Origin: Pontibacter aydingkolensis
GTDB lineage: Bacteria > Bacteroidota > Bacteroidia > Cytophagales > Hymenobacteraceae
Direction: 5' to 3'
NCBI RefSeq assembly: GCF_019443125.1
Contig: NZ_JAHYXK010000007.1
Coordinates: 177,763-235,068, forward strand
Length of the DNA stretch: 57,306 bases
Below the pieces are notes generated by a model. It was not told where the DNA came from, did not search any database, and saw only the letters and a program-made list of their open reading frames with translations. Positions 36,863-47,195 of this stretch are shown in pieces (position 1 is the stretch's first letter; each line of letters opens with the position of its first letter). Both the position numbers and the translations under genes were made by a program.

Positions 36863-37069
36863 CCAACCACCCCTAACTCCTCCTTATCTAAGGCGGGGAA
36901 TTTTACTTACTGCTTCGACTGACGTCATAATAGCTGTAGTATTCCCTTATTGTCATTCTGGAAGAATCTTGGTTGATGGGAGGTTAAGCTTAAGCAACAT
37001 AGCTTATACTTTTGCTAATGTAGAACCGGAGTTCCCCGCCTTAGATAAGGAGGGGTTAGGGGTGGTTGG
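36863..37069. repeat. 207-bp element with 38-bp terminal inverted repeats (copy 4)
   Basis: The ends 36863-36900 and 37032-37069 are inverted repeats of 38 bp with one mismatch, starting CCAACCACCCCTAAC. The interior contains TTGTCATTCTGGAAGAATC and GGGAGGTTAAGC, also found in the copy at 40979-41210. No coding capacity. I do not see a clear target-site duplication. Looks like a MITE or large REP element. Confidence 0.75.
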
Positions 37070-37090
37070 ACCCGTGACTGCAAAACAAAA

Positions 37091-37119
37091 AAGGCCGCTA
37101 CTTTTAAAGTAGCGGCCTT
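37091..37119 (-). terminator. Intrinsic terminator of the TlpA-type gene
   Basis: A 14-bp perfect stem AAGGCCGCTACTTT/AAAGTAGCGGCCTT with a 1-nt centre, followed on the minus strand by a TTTTGTTTTG tract, 48 nt after the stop at 37168. Confidence 0.85.
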
Positions 37120-37167
37120 CCCTTTATACTTCTGCCAATCCAACAATCAGCAACTAACAATCAACAA

Positions 37168-38433
37168 TTAAATTTTCTCCGCCAGCAGTTGATCCATCGT
37201 CTTGTTAAAATCTGCTACCCATTCTTCGTAGTATTTGCCAGTGCCGGGGCCTGAGAAACCGGTGTGTATCTTGCGCACTTTACCGTCGCGGCCAATAAAG
37301 ATAGTTGTCGGGAAGGAAAGTACGTGGTTCAGGGCCGGAAGTGCTTTGGCAGCCACTTCTTTGTCCGCTACACCACCATAAAGCAGGTCATACTCAATAT
37401 CGAAACGTTCCTGCATGCGTTTCAGCCTTGGCACGGCCTGTTCGTATCCTGGGGTTCTCTCGAAGCCTAAGCCTATTATCTCCAGACCACGGTCTTTGTT
37501 CTTTGCATAGTATGGCGCCAGGAACTTGGTCTCGTCCATGCAGTTAGGGCACCACGAACCTAGCAATTGCACCAGCACCACTTTGCCTTTATACTTGTCA
37601 TCAGACAGCGATACCTGCTTACCGTTTACATCCGGGAACGTGAACTCCAGTGACTCGTAACCCGGCTTCAGGTAAGTTAGCTCATCTGCCTTGACCAGTT
37701 CGGCATTCTCGTTGCGTTTGGCTGTCCAGGTTTCGTAGTCGTAGAGGCCGGCAAAATACTCACCTTTTAGCGTGTTCTCCGCAGCCGGTGTAGCCGTGAA
37801 CAGGTAATCATGGTTACCGTCAAAAGTCGATAGTTTGAGTTGGTTGCCCTCTACCTGTCCTTCAAGGTAGCGGTAATCACCCGTCTCGGTCAGGAAAGTG
37901 CCGGTTACATAATTGTCTTTTTGCTCGAAAACGCCAATGGCAGGGTAGGTTTTGCCGTCTTTTTTCGTGAAGGTCACTTCCCACTTCCCGTTAAAATCAT
38001 AAGTGGCTGGGGCCGGCTTTTCTTTAAAGCGATTGGTCTTGCCATGCTCTGCCGTGAAAGGGACAGAGTAGCGCTTATCCAGGTCGTTGCGGGTAAAGCG
38101 TCCGGCCATCTTATCGCCGTTTACTTTCGCGATCAGGTCGGCATCAAAAATATGTAGCCTGATCTTTACCGAATCGCCTACTGTTTTGATATCATCCACC
38201 AGAATGCGCTCTTCGCCATTTATCAGGTATAATACGGTACTGTCGCCTTTTGCTTCGGCCTCCATGATAAAGGGAATATCCTGGCCCTGGGCTTGCAAAG
38301 CCACACGCCATGGGCCCGCCTTTATCGTATTATCCGTAGATGTGGAAGAAGTACAGGAGGTTATAACCTGAGTCAATGCCAACGCCAAAAACAAAATCAG
38401 CCTGGCAGGGGTATTAGAAAGGTATCTGTTCAT
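37168..38433 (-). CDS. TlpA-family thiol-disulfide oxidoreductase lipoprotein
   Basis: This 421-aa protein has a lipoprotein signal (ALTQVITSC, Cys27). A ~230-residue N-terminal beta-rich domain binds or positions substrate (unknown). The C-terminal thioredoxin fold (about 255-421) has active-site motif GSWCPNCMDE (Cys295, Cys298) and the cis-Pro region LSFPTTIFIGRDG. TlpA/ResA-like proteins reduce periplasmic disulfides, for example in cytochrome maturation. No partner gene is adjacent. Confidence 0.9.
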   Translation of the reverse strand: MNRYLSNTPARLILFLALALTQVITSCTSSTSTDNTIKAGPWRVALQAQGQDIPFIMEAEAKGDSTVLYLINGEERILVDDIKTVGDSVKIRLHIFDADLIAKVNGDKMAGRFTRNDLDKRYSVPFTAEHGKTNRFKEKPAPATYDFNGKWEVTFTKKDGKTYPAIGVFEQKDNYVTGTFLTETGDYRYLEGQVEGNQLKLSTFDGNHDYLFTATPAAENTLKGEYFAGLYDYETWTAKRNENAELVKADELTYLKPGYESLEFTFPDVNGKQVSLSDDKYKGKVVLVQLLGSWCPNCMDETKFLAPYYAKNKDRGLEIIGLGFERTPGYEQAVPRLKRMQERFDIEYDLLYGGVADKEVAAKALPALNHVLSFPTTIFIGRDGKVRKIHTGFSGPGTGKYYEEWVADFNKTMDQLLAEKI

Positions 38434-38526
38434 ACAGCAAAGTTAGGGGTTAAGGCTAGTAAAAACTACAAATGTAGGATACAAGTGTGTTAGATTAGAC
38501 ACACAGTATATTCATCCTGACGAATG

Positions 38527-38557
38527 TTGTTCTGAACCCCATTGATTTGTACATTTG
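38527..38557 (+). promoter_or_regulatory. Promoter of the aconitase gene
   Basis: TTG at 38527-38529, a 20-nt spacer and TACATTTG at 38550-38557 exactly match the Bacteroidota housekeeping promoter. The predicted start is ~38564, leaving a ~39-nt leader. Confidence 0.8.
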
Positions 38558-38602
38558 TAAACTTCAACAAGAAGAATTAAAAACGTTAAGAATAGCAAAA
38601 CT

Positions 38603-40882
38603 ATGGCATTTGATTTAGAAATGATCAAGGCAGTTTATGCCGGCATGGAAGAGCGCATATCTGCTGCCCGCACAAAGGTTGGCAGACCGCTTACCCTGAC
38701 AGAAAAGATCCTGTATGCTCACCTTTACGAAGGCCCGGCTACAGGAGCACACGAGCGTGGTCAATCTTACGTAGATTTCGCTCCGGACAGGGTAGCTATG
38801 CAGGATGCGACGGCACAGATGGCCTTGCTTCAGTTCATGCAGGCGGGTAAGGCGCAGGCAGCAGTACCTTCTACAGTGCATTGCGACCACCTTATTCAGG
38901 CACGCGTAGGCGCTGACGCTGACTTGCAGGACGCTTATACTGAAAACAAAGAAGTTTACGATTTCCTTGCTTCTGTATCTAACAAGTATGGTATCGGTTT
39001 CTGGAAGCCAGGCGCGGGTATCATTCACCAGGTAGTGCTGGAGAACTACGCTTTCCCGGGTGGTATGATGATCGGAACAGACTCTCACACGCCAAATGCC
39101 GGTGGTTTGGGTATGATCGCGATCGGAGTTGGTGGTGCTGATGCCGTAGACGTAATGGCTGGAATGCCTTGGGAGCTTAAATTCCCGAAAGTGATCGGTG
39201 TGAAGCTGACTGGCAAAATGAGCGGCTGGACTTCTCCGAAAGATGTTATCCTGAAAGTGGCTGGTATACTTACTGTAAAAGGTGGTACGGGTGCTATCGT
39301 GGAGTACTTCGGTGATGGTGCAGAGTCTATGTCTTGTACTGGTAAAGGTACCATCTGTAACATGGGTGCCGAGATCGGTGCAACTACCTCTGTATTTGCT
39401 TACGATAACAGCATGCGCGCATACTTAAACGCTACTAAGCGCGAAGAAGTAGTAGAACTTGCCGACGAAGTAGCACACCTGCTACGCGCTGACGATGAAG
39501 TATACGCTGACCCGGCTGCTTTCTATGACCAACTGATCGAGATTGACCTTAACACACTAGAACCACACGTAAACGGACCATTCACGCCCGATGCGGCATG
39601 GCCAATTTCTCAGTTTGCTGCTGTTGTAAAAGAGCACAACTGGCCAGCTAAATTAGAGGTAGGCTTAATCGGTTCTTGTACCAACTCATCTTACGAGGAT
39701 ATCACACGTTCTGCGTCTATTGCTGAGCAGGCTGTATCTAAGAACCTGGAGGCTAAGGCTGAATTCACTATCACGCCAGGTTCTGAACTGGTACGCTATA
39801 CTACTGCCCGCGATGGCTTGTTAGATACATTCGCGCAGATGGGTGGTGTTGTGTTGGCTAACGCTTGCGGTCCGTGCATCGGCCAGTGGGCACGTCATAC
39901 AGACGATCCGACTCGTAAGAACTCTATCATCACGTCATTCAACCGTAACTTTGCCAAGCGTAACGATGGTAACCCGAACACACACGCGTTCGTGGCATCG
40001 CCAGAGATCGTAACTGCTTTCGCAATTGCCGGTGATCTTACGTTTAACCCGCTTACTGATACCTTAACAAACAAAGACGGCAAGCAGGTAAAGCTTGACG
40101 AGCCAAAAGGTATCGAGTTGCCAGTTAATGGCTTTGCTGTAGAAGATGCCGGTTATGTGGCTCCAGCTGAAGACGGAAGCAGCGTAGAGGTTGTGGTTGA
40201 CCCTAAGTCTGACCGACTGCAGTTGCTGGAAGGCTTTAAGCCATGGGAAGGTACAGACCTGAAAGGTTTGAAGCTTCTTATCAAAGCACAAGGCAAGTGT
40301 ACTACTGACCATATCTCAATGGCTGGCCCATGGTTGAAGTATCGTGGTCACCTGGACAACATCTCTAACAACATGTTGATCGGTGCCATCAATGCTTTTA
40401 ACGGTGAGGCAAACAAGGTATACAACTCTATGACACGCGGCTACGATGCAGTACCAGCTACAGCACGTAACTACAAAGCACAGGGAATTGGAACAGTAGT
40501 AGTAGGCGACGAAAACTACGGTGAAGGCTCTTCTCGTGAGCACGCTGCCATGGAGCCACGTTTCCTGGGTGTTCGTGCAGTTATCGTGAAATCTTTCGCG
40601 CGTATCCACGAAACTAACCTGAAAAAGCAGGGTATGCTGGCGCTTACGTTTGCCAACAAAGCTGATTACGACCTGATCGAAGAAAACGACACGATCGATA
40701 TCCTGGGTCTGGAGAACTTCACACCAGGCCAGCCGCTTAAAGTGGTGTTAACACACTCAGACGGCAGCCAGGACAGCTTTACAGTGAACCATACGTACAA
40801 CGAAGGCCAGATTGCCTGGTTTAAGGCTGGTTCTGCCCTTAACCTGATCCGTTTACAGCAAAAGCAGGCCGCTAACGCCTAA
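38603..40882 (+). CDS. Aconitate hydratase
   Basis: Aconitase interconverts citrate and isocitrate in the TCA cycle. The 759-aa length and sequence fit the mitochondrial-type aconitase. The 4Fe-4S ligands are Cys359 ([11 protein letters not shown]), Cys422 and Cys425 ([11 protein letters not shown]). [13 protein letters not shown] and the C-terminal swivel motif [14 protein letters not shown] are present. It has a clear promoter and terminator, so it is a single-gene unit. Codon use is polished (many preferred codons), as for a highly expressed gene. Confidence 0.96.
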   Translation: MAFDLEMIKAVYAGMEERISAARTKVGRPLTLTEKILYAHLYEGPATGAHERGQSYVDFAPDRVAMQDATAQMALLQFMQAGKAQAAVPSTVHCDHLIQARVGADADLQDAYTENKEVYDFLASVSNKYGIGFWKPGAGIIHQVVLENYAFPGGMMIGTDSHTPNAGGLGMIAIGVGGADAVDVMAGMPWELKFPKVIGVKLTGKMSGWTSPKDVILKVAGILTVKGGTGAIVEYFGDGAESMSCTGKGTICNMGAEIGATTSVFAYDNSMRAYLNATKREEVVELADEVAHLLRADDEVYADPAAFYDQLIEIDLNTLEPHVNGPFTPDAAWPISQFAAVVKEHNWPAKLEVGLIGSCTNSSYEDITRSASIAEQAVSKNLEAKAEFTITPGSELVRYTTARDGLLDTFAQMGGVVLANACGPCIGQWARHTDDPTRKNSIITSFNRNFAKRNDGNPNTHAFVASPEIVTAFAIAGDLTFNPLTDTLTNKDGKQVKLDEPKGIELPVNGFAVEDAGYVAPAEDGSSVEVVVDPKSDRLQLLEGFKPWEGTDLKGLKLLIKAQGKCTTDHISMAGPWLKYRGHLDNISNNMLIGAINAFNGEANKVYNSMTRGYDAVPATARNYKAQGIGTVVVGDENYGEGSSREHAAMEPRFLGVRAVIVKSFARIHETNLKKQGMLALTFANKADYDLIEENDTIDILGLENFTPGQPLKVVLTHSDGSQDSFTVNHTYNEGQIAWFKAGSALNLIRLQQKQAANA

Positions 40883-40901
40883 TTGCTGAAAGCATAAATT
40901 T

Positions 40902-40933
40902 AAAAGGCCTCTCTGTTTTCAGAGAGGCCTTTT
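40902..40933 (+). terminator. Intrinsic terminator of the aconitase gene
   Basis: A 14-bp perfect stem AAAAGGCCTCTCTG/CAGAGAGGCCTTTT with a TTTT loop and a following T-run, 19 nt past the stop. Confidence 0.92.
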
Positions 40934-40978
40934 TGTTTGCGTATAGTTTTAGAGTAGTTTATACTTTCAGTTGCGATT

Positions 40979-41210
40979 AAACCATCCCTAACTCCTCCGA
41001 GGAGGGGAATCAATGCTCTTTTGCGAAATTCCCCTCTTGGGAGCAGGGCCGTTTCATTCTCTTTTATTCTGTCATTCTGTAAAGAAACTTGGTTGCTGGG
41101 AGGTTAAGCTATCCTCCCAGCAACCAAGATCCTTTCAGGATGACAGAAGTTTTTGACCTCTTTTTATCAGAATGAAACGGCCCTGCTCCGAGGATGGGTA
41201 AGGGTGGGTT
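40979..41210. repeat. 232-bp nested hairpin element (copy 5)
   Basis: Outer ends AACCATCCCTAACTCCTCCGAGG and CTCCGAGGATGGGTAAGGGTGGGTT pair imperfectly. Inside, 41041-41060 and 41169-41188 are a perfect 20-bp inverted repeat, and 41088-41103 and 41113-41128 a perfect 16-bp one. The whole element can fold into one long hairpin. The core GTCATTCTG..CTTGGTTGCTGGGAGG is shared with copy 4, and CCTTTCAGGATGACA with copy 1. Confidence 0.75.
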
Positions 41211-41252
41211 TGCACCTGCATAGAGTTAGTAGCTCACAACTTGGGTCTTATA

Positions 41253-44200
41253 TTAAGGCTTTGAAACCACAATCCGCTTTACTACACTCATACCTTCGAA
41301 GCTAATACGGGCCAAGTACACGCCTGCTGCCAGTTTAGAAATGTCTGTAACAACTGCACCAGCATCTCCGCCTGTTACATTTGCTTCTACTGTTTTACCC
41401 AGTACATCTGTTATGGCTACTTTAAGGCCTTTACTTTGAAAACCGGTACCCTCCAGTTTTAAATGCAGCAAACCAGTTGTCGGATTTGGATAAAGTTGCA
41501 GTTGGCTGGCTAAGGCATTAGGCAGAGCGGTAGGTTTGGCGGCTTTTACTTCTACCACTTTAGTTACAGATACTTCTGTGCAGTTAAACCGGTCTGCCAC
41601 AGTAAGGGTAATGTTATAATTGCCGGGTTGTTCAAAAGTATAGGTTAGGTCTTTCTCTGTGAAGGGGGCAACTATATCGAAATCCCAGCGCCAGTCTTTC
41701 GCATTTATACTTTTGTTGATAAAGGTAACCGGAGATCCGGCATAAATTTCTTCCTGAATATCAAAATCCGCTACCGGCGTTTTAGGCAAAGAGAAAGTGC
41801 CAGGCACAGCAGCACTCTCAAATACAGAGTCTATGCCGGCTGCATAAATAGTTGTTTGCTGGTTAAGCTTTTCTAAAGTATAGGAGTTTCCGCTGCCAAG
41901 CGGGGTGGTTTTCTGCTGATCGGCATAGAAGTTGAACCGCTGCCCATTCCGAGGTTTCCAGTTTATACTTTGGCCCACGCATGCAGTATCTGCCAAAGCA
42001 ACAGGCAACTGGCTGGTTCTGAAGCTAATGTATTTTTGATGGGCAGCGCGTGCATGCGTTTTTAAGCTGTTCAGATTATTTGCAGCGAGCAGGGCAAAGG
42101 CAACAATCCTGGTTTCGCCGGGGGCCAGGTTCGTTACTTTGGCCCCAACCACATGCGATACATTGTTACCTGTCTGGCCACCTGCCGCTTTGCGGGCAAT
42201 ACCGTTTGCCAGTGTTTTATACTTTTCCTCTGAGGTGAAATTATCCTCAATAACCAGGTCATCATTCTGGGCGCCTATGTTATCAATGGCATAGTAGCTG
42301 GGATTTGTACCTGAAAGCAGTTTTATGCCGGCATACGGTAAACTGGCTGAAGAAACATGGTGTACATAACCTAGTTCCGTTTCGTCGTCCCAATTAGCGG
42401 CATTCAGGTAATATTCCCCAATATCCCAGTCAGCGAACAAGCCGGCATGCAGGGTTTCAAAGTTCTCTGAGCTGGTGTTTTTAATGTGATACTCCAGCAC
42501 CACATAATCTTCGTGGCCAGGAGTGTTCCAGGCATAGGTAATCTGTTTAACTTGTATTCCTACATTTGGCTCGTTTGGGGTATTGTGGTTGTCGTGCATT
42601 ACGTTGCGGATCTCCTGCGTGGCAAGCGGAGTGTTCAGGTGGCGTTTTGTAATGCTGGTTGGAATAAAGTCTCCGTCGTTTTCCCACATCTTAGACCTCA
42701 GGTTATCTGATACCCGCGTGTTGGAAACAGCTACAAGCAGGCCGCCCTCAAAGAGCATGGGACTGCCGCCTTTATACCGTACGCCTTCCCCCTCGTTAAA
42801 TTTAAAACCGTTGTAACCCAGGTTGCCTTTACTGTTAAGAGATACTTTCAGGTTATTGGCATCCAATGTTAGAATATCCGGGTTAACTTTTATCACAAAG
42901 TTCTGAAAATCTTCGTAGCTACCATCTTTAAAGCTCAGCCTGAACACCGCGAGGTGGTTAGCCGGGGCATCATCTGAAATCTTAAAACTAAAAGTAGGTT
43001 CAGTGCCGGCATTAACAGATGCCATACTACCCATTGCACCAAGTATAAGCTTGTTGCTGGTGATGGTAACATAAGGAGACGGTGATGTAAGGGTGATCTC
43101 GAGACTGGAGGTTGGCGATAAGAAGTTTGTAAAGTCTGCTTTTATACCTGCGGAGGCACCTGCTGGAGGCACGTATTTACCTGCCAACTCAAACTTAGTG
43201 CTTCTAACAGACTTAAGACCTTGTTGCTTCAGGGCTTTTTTAAGATTAATACGCCCTCTACCGAGCATTTCGAGGAATGGCTGGTTTTCGGGTAAAGTAT
43301 AAATATCGTCGGTACTCACCCGTAGTAGTTCCATTACTTGCCTGGCATTCATGTCCGGGTATCTGGACCTTACCAGCGCAGCGCAGGCTGCAACCATCGG
43401 AGATCCAAATGAAGTGCCATTGCCGTTGCCATAAGCCTCGTTAGACCCGAAGGCTGTTGTATAAATGCCCCGGCTTGGAGCTGCGATATCAATGTTATAG
43501 CTGTGTGTGTAAGAAGAGAATTTAATGTCTTTAGCATCGGTTCCGCCTACAGAAAGCACATTTGCGTAGGAGGCCGGGTAAAAATTGATGTTACCAGCTG
43601 TGTTGCCTCCTGATGCTACTACCACTACATTTTTGTCCAGCACTGCGTAGTTAATGATGTCCTGCTCATACTGTGAGTAGCCCTCGCCGCCCCACGACAG
43701 GTTAATAACGCTACAACCTTTGTTAGCGGCATATACAATGGCCTCGTATCCGCCAAAGCCACCCGACGATGTTGATGTGAAAACCTTGAGCGGCATGAAT
43801 TTAATATTGTACCCAACCCCTGCAAGCCCAACGTTATTATTAGCTGCTGCGGCGGCTACACCCACCACGTTTGTGCCGTGGCCGGCATAACGTGTGTCGT
43901 CAAACACATTGTTGTCCTGGTCGGCAAAATCCCAGCCTGCATGATTGTCAATATACCCGTCGCCGTCATTGTCGATGCCATCAACAGGGTCTTTGTAGTT
44001 ATACTTTACTTTCTTTGCCAGGTCCTGGTGCGTAAGCCGGAAGCCGGTATCCAATATGCCTATTACCACGTTGGTATCTCCTTTCTCTACTGCCCAGCTC
44101 TCGTAAGCACCGATCAGCTTTAGGTAATACTGGGTAGTTTTGGTTGAGTCGGCGGCAGGGTCATTGGGCTGATGGAAGGGGACACGCTCGTACAGCGGCT

Positions 44201-44576
44201 CTACATACTCTACCAGGCCTGTGGCAAGCAGCACATTTTTAACTTTTTCGAAACTTAGCGTCGGAGAATAAGTTAATTCATAGATTCTGGTGATTTCAGG
44301 TGCGGTAGCTCTGCGGGCATTGGCCTGTACAGCAGAATCCGGAAATTTGCGTTTAGTGCCTTGGGCGCCTATCTTTTGCAATGCCTCCTTTAGCGGGGCA
44401 TCTGTAACACGGCCATTGAGAGGTGCCTGCTTTAGTTTATAAACTAAAGTATAAGGCCTGGTGTCGGAGCCAATAAGCTGACGCTGGGCATGAACCTGAT
44501 AGCTGAAGGAGGCTAGTAGTGCAACTGCAGAAGCAAATAAAAGTATCCGCCTCAGCATCGGGTTGTCTGTAAACAT
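41253..44576 (-). CDS. T9SS-secreted subtilisin-like serine protease
   Basis: This 1107-aa S8 peptidase has a signal peptide (from M1 or M7: MLRRILLFASAVALLASFSYQVHAQ). A pro-region (~35-140) precedes the catalytic domain with Asp176 (GILDTGFR), His233 (YAGHGTN) and Ser389 (NGTSFGSPMVAA). A calcium-type loop DNDGDGYID lies near 203. The middle ~400 residues are beta-rich, followed by a PKD-like module (TFEQPGNYNITLTVADR). The C-terminus, from LQLYPNPTTGLL, is a T9SS type A sorting domain. It is therefore an exported, probably surface-released protease. Confidence 0.93.
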   Translation of the reverse strand: MFTDNPMLRRILLFASAVALLASFSYQVHAQRQLIGSDTRPYTLVYKLKQAPLNGRVTDAPLKEALQKIGAQGTKRKFPDSAVQANARRATAPEITRIYELTYSPTLSFEKVKNVLLATGLVEYVEPLYERVPFHQPNDPAADSTKTTQYYLKLIGAYESWAVEKGDTNVVIGILDTGFRLTHQDLAKKVKYNYKDPVDGIDNDGDGYIDNHAGWDFADQDNNVFDDTRYAGHGTNVVGVAAAAANNNVGLAGVGYNIKFMPLKVFTSTSSGGFGGYEAIVYAANKGCSVINLSWGGEGYSQYEQDIINYAVLDKNVVVVASGGNTAGNINFYPASYANVLSVGGTDAKDIKFSSYTHSYNIDIAAPSRGIYTTAFGSNEAYGNGNGTSFGSPMVAACAALVRSRYPDMNARQVMELLRVSTDDIYTLPENQPFLEMLGRGRINLKKALKQQGLKSVRSTKFELAGKYVPPAGASAGIKADFTNFLSPTSSLEITLTSPSPYVTITSNKLILGAMGSMASVNAGTEPTFSFKISDDAPANHLAVFRLSFKDGSYEDFQNFVIKVNPDILTLDANNLKVSLNSKGNLGYNGFKFNEGEGVRYKGGSPMLFEGGLLVAVSNTRVSDNLRSKMWENDGDFIPTSITKRHLNTPLATQEIRNVMHDNHNTPNEPNVGIQVKQITYAWNTPGHEDYVVLEYHIKNTSSENFETLHAGLFADWDIGEYYLNAANWDDETELGYVHHVSSASLPYAGIKLLSGTNPSYYAIDNIGAQNDDLVIEDNFTSEEKYKTLANGIARKAAGGQTGNNVSHVVGAKVTNLAPGETRIVAFALLAANNLNSLKTHARAAHQKYISFRTSQLPVALADTACVGQSINWKPRNGQRFNFYADQQKTTPLGSGNSYTLEKLNQQTTIYAAGIDSVFESAAVPGTFSLPKTPVADFDIQEEIYAGSPVTFINKSINAKDWRWDFDIVAPFTEKDLTYTFEQPGNYNITLTVADRFNCTEVSVTKVVEVKAAKPTALPNALASQLQLYPNPTTGLLHLKLEGTGFQSKGLKVAITDVLGKTVEANVTGGDAGAVVTDISKLAAGVYLARISFEGMSVVKRIVVSKP

Positions 44577-44763
44577 TTCATCAAGGGCTTTAGGGTTTCT
44601 TGTTAAAATTAAGATAGACTCGCGCGTTGGCAGATGGGGCTAATTGATACTCAAAGTTAGTCATGAAAATTACTACCTCCATCAAACCATTAATTATTTT
44701 TACGTAACTTTCCAGAATAAAGTCGAAAAATATAGTAAAATAATTATATATAATATTCAAACT

Positions 44764-46440
44764 ATGAAACTGGACCTGCTTAACAAGCATCAAGATGCCC
44801 TGAACTCGGCTATAAAGGCCCTTCACGAAAGAACTTTTTTTGCGCATTATCCTGAGAACCCATCGCCTGAGATCTACGGCGAAAATGCTGATAAGGATGG
44901 CCGTGAAAAGTATAAATCATACCTTAATGAAAAGTTCAGCGAACTGCTGCAGCAAGACCCGGAGCAATGGGTAGGGCAGGAGGAATCTCCTTTCGAGCAG
45001 CAGCCCCTTAATATTAAATACCCATACTTTGCACCAGAAACCCTCGTAAGCAGAGCAGAAGAAGCTTACCACCAGTGGCGCAAGGTAAAGCCTGCAGATC
45101 GCGCGGCTATACTTGTAGAGTCGTTGGAGCGCATGAAGGAGCGTTTCTTCGAGATTGCTTATGCTACGATGCACACAACAGGCCAGGCGTATATGATGTC
45201 GTTCCAGGCATCGGGTCCGCATGCTGCTGATAGAGCACTGGAGGCAGTGGCTGCAGGCTTTGAAGAGCAAACCCGTTTCCCGGAGACAGCCGAGTGGGAA
45301 AAGCCGATGGGCAAGTATAACCTGAAACTGAACAAGACATGGAAAGCCGTACCAAAAGGCGTTGCCCTGGTAATCGGCTGCTCTACCTTCCCTACCTGGA
45401 ACACCGTGCCGGGCATGTATGCAAGCTTGGTTACAGGTAACCCTGTTATTGTAAAGCCACATCCTAAAGCTGTGCTGCCGATTGCCATTGTGGTAGCCGA
45501 GGTGCAAAAGGTGCTGAAGGAAAACGGTCTTAACCCGAACATCTGCCAGTTGGCAGTAGATGCCGATGACCACCTGATCACGAAGGAACTGGCTGAAAAC
45601 CCGAAAGTAAAGCTGATTGACTACACCGGTGGCACTGAATTCGGTAATTATGTAGAGAGCCTGCCAGGCAAAACTACGTTTACAGAAAAGACTGGTGTTA
45701 ACTCTATTATCATCGACTCTGTAGAGGACATGGATAAAGTGGCTCAAAACCTGGCATTTTCGGTAAGCTTATACTCTGGCCAGATGTGCACAGCTCCACA
45801 GAACTTCTTTATACCGGAAGGCGGTGTTAAAACTGCTGCCGGTGATACTATTTCTTTTGATGAGGTGGTTAAAAAGATATCTGATGCCGTATCCGGACTG
45901 GTTAATAACCCGAAAGCAGGACCGCATATTCTGGGAGCTATCCAAAACCCAGCTACAACCGAGCGTGTAAAAGATGCATCCTCTATTAAAGGCAAAGAAG
46001 TACTGAGTACTTGTGAACTTGCTAACCCGATGTTTGCCAATGCCCGCACCTGCACACCGGTAATTTATGAGGTAGACGCCACTGAGAAAGAAAGCTACAG
46101 CCGCGAGTTGTTTGGCCCGATCATGCTGGTGATCAAAACTAAAGACACAAATCAGTCTATTGAATTGGCTAAAGAAATGGCGATGAACTATGGCGCAATC
46201 TCATGCGGTGCCTATACTACAAATCCGGAGATAAAGGAAAAGATAATGGACGAGATGGGCCTTGCCGGTACGCCGGTATCCTTTAACCTGACCGGGGGTA
46301 TTTTCGTGAATCAGAATGCAAGCTTCTCTGATTTTCATGTAACTGGCGGCAACCCTGCTGGTAATGCGTCCTTCACCAACCCTGAATTTGTGATCAAGCG
46401 TTTTACCTGGGTGGGCTTCCGTGAGCCGGTTGCAGGCTAA
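44764..46440 (+). CDS. PaaN-type aldehyde dehydrogenase family protein
   Basis: Start at ATG 44764 (MKLDLLNKHQDALNSAI, 558 aa); the longer frame's 40 extra residues are AT-rich and unlike the family. It has the aldehyde dehydrogenase fold, with nucleophile Cys342 in YSGQMCTAPQN, Glu308 in EKTGVNS, and LVIGCSTFPTWNTVPG/KPHPKAVLP in the cofactor region. Overall it resembles PaaN, the phenylacetate-degradation ALDH that oxidises the ring-opened aldehyde. No other paa genes are in the window, so the substrate is uncertain. Confidence 0.87.
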   Translation: MKLDLLNKHQDALNSAIKALHERTFFAHYPENPSPEIYGENADKDGREKYKSYLNEKFSELLQQDPEQWVGQEESPFEQQPLNIKYPYFAPETLVSRAEEAYHQWRKVKPADRAAILVESLERMKERFFEIAYATMHTTGQAYMMSFQASGPHAADRALEAVAAGFEEQTRFPETAEWEKPMGKYNLKLNKTWKAVPKGVALVIGCSTFPTWNTVPGMYASLVTGNPVIVKPHPKAVLPIAIVVAEVQKVLKENGLNPNICQLAVDADDHLITKELAENPKVKLIDYTGGTEFGNYVESLPGKTTFTEKTGVNSIIIDSVEDMDKVAQNLAFSVSLYSGQMCTAPQNFFIPEGGVKTAAGDTISFDEVVKKISDAVSGLVNNPKAGPHILGAIQNPATTERVKDASSIKGKEVLSTCELANPMFANARTCTPVIYEVDATEKESYSRELFGPIMLVIKTKDTNQSIELAKEMAMNYGAISCGAYTTNPEIKEKIMDEMGLAGTPVSFNLTGGIFVNQNASFSDFHVTGGNPAGNASFTNPEFVIKRFTWVGFREPVAG

Positions 46441-46460
46441 GTATAAAAGTATAAAGTATA

Positions 46461-46494
46461 AAAAATGCCGTTAGCATCTGTTAACGGCATTTTT
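46461..46494. terminator. Bidirectional terminator
   Basis: Stem AAAAATGCCGTTA/TAACGGCATTTTT (13 bp) between the convergent paaN-type gene and the small coiled-coil gene. Three AAGTATAA words precede it (46440-46460). Confidence 0.88.
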
Positions 46495-46501
46495 TGTTTT
46501 A

Positions 46502-46798
46502 TCAGCTGAATAGTTTTCCTATATCATCCTTCAGGTTATCCAAGCCGCTCTTGAGGTCTTTCCACTTGTTTTGGCTGTCTTCAGAGTCATTTAGCTTTTC
46601 TGCAATTAACTCACGTTTACGTTCCAGAGCAGCAATATGCTCGTGGTAAGTATGGTTAGAGTCTGCAGTAGTTGCATTTACGCGCCCACGAAGCGTCTTT
46701 ATTTTACTGTCCAGCTCAGCAAGGCTCTTCTGTACTTCTTCTCTGGTCAGGTGGTCAGGGGCTCTCATGTGCTCAGGGTTTAAGTGGTATGTATCCAT
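46502..46798 (-). CDS. Small coiled-coil protein, function unknown
   Basis: This 98-aa protein is strongly alpha-helical: heptad-like Leu/Ile spacing in EVQKSLAELDSKIKTLRGRV and IAALERKRELIAEKL predicts a coiled coil. No signal or membrane segment. Acidic C-terminus ending IGKLFS. It uses the common terminator with the ALDH gene. I do not assign a function. Confidence 0.7.
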   Translation of the reverse strand: MDTYHLNPEHMRAPDHLTREEVQKSLAELDSKIKTLRGRVNATTADSNHTYHEHIAALERKRELIAEKLNDSEDSQNKWKDLKSGLDNLKDDIGKLFS

Positions 46799-47195
46799 AA
46801 CTATTATACTTTCTTAAGCTCGAATTAATGCCCGATTGGGCAAACCATACTCTAAATACAGATAAAAGCTTAAAAAGGATATAGTAAATAAAGTATGTCT
46901 AGCTATATCTGCGGCACTGCAATAGGCAAAGAGCAGGATGACAAGGATAAGTTTTAAACAAAGTTGCAGGGTGGGGCAGCAGGCTTAAAACTCTTGTTTA
47001 AACAGGTAATATTTTCATTGATATGCAGTTTGGTATACTATAGACTTTATCATGCTGATACTAAGTTAAATGCTATTAGTTTTTGTATTAATTTAATTCC
47101 AGCTAATAAAAGATGATATTTGCAGGCGTTAAACAGATATAGTACAACTATTGGTAACATTGTGAAGCTATATCAGGAAAATCGAAAGCACAGCT
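46799..47195. other. 397-bp intergenic region
   Basis: AT-rich, between two divergent genes. A GCAGGATGACAAGG stretch near 46931 recalls the AGGATGACA word of the palindromic repeats but has no visible partner. A GATATTTG box around 47113 is a weak -7 candidate for the receiver gene. No ORF or RNA gene. Confidence 0.4.

Noticed and set aside
45159..45581. 140-codon minus-strand frame
   Set aside because: Shadow of the PaaN-type gene; no motif and typical antisense codon bias.
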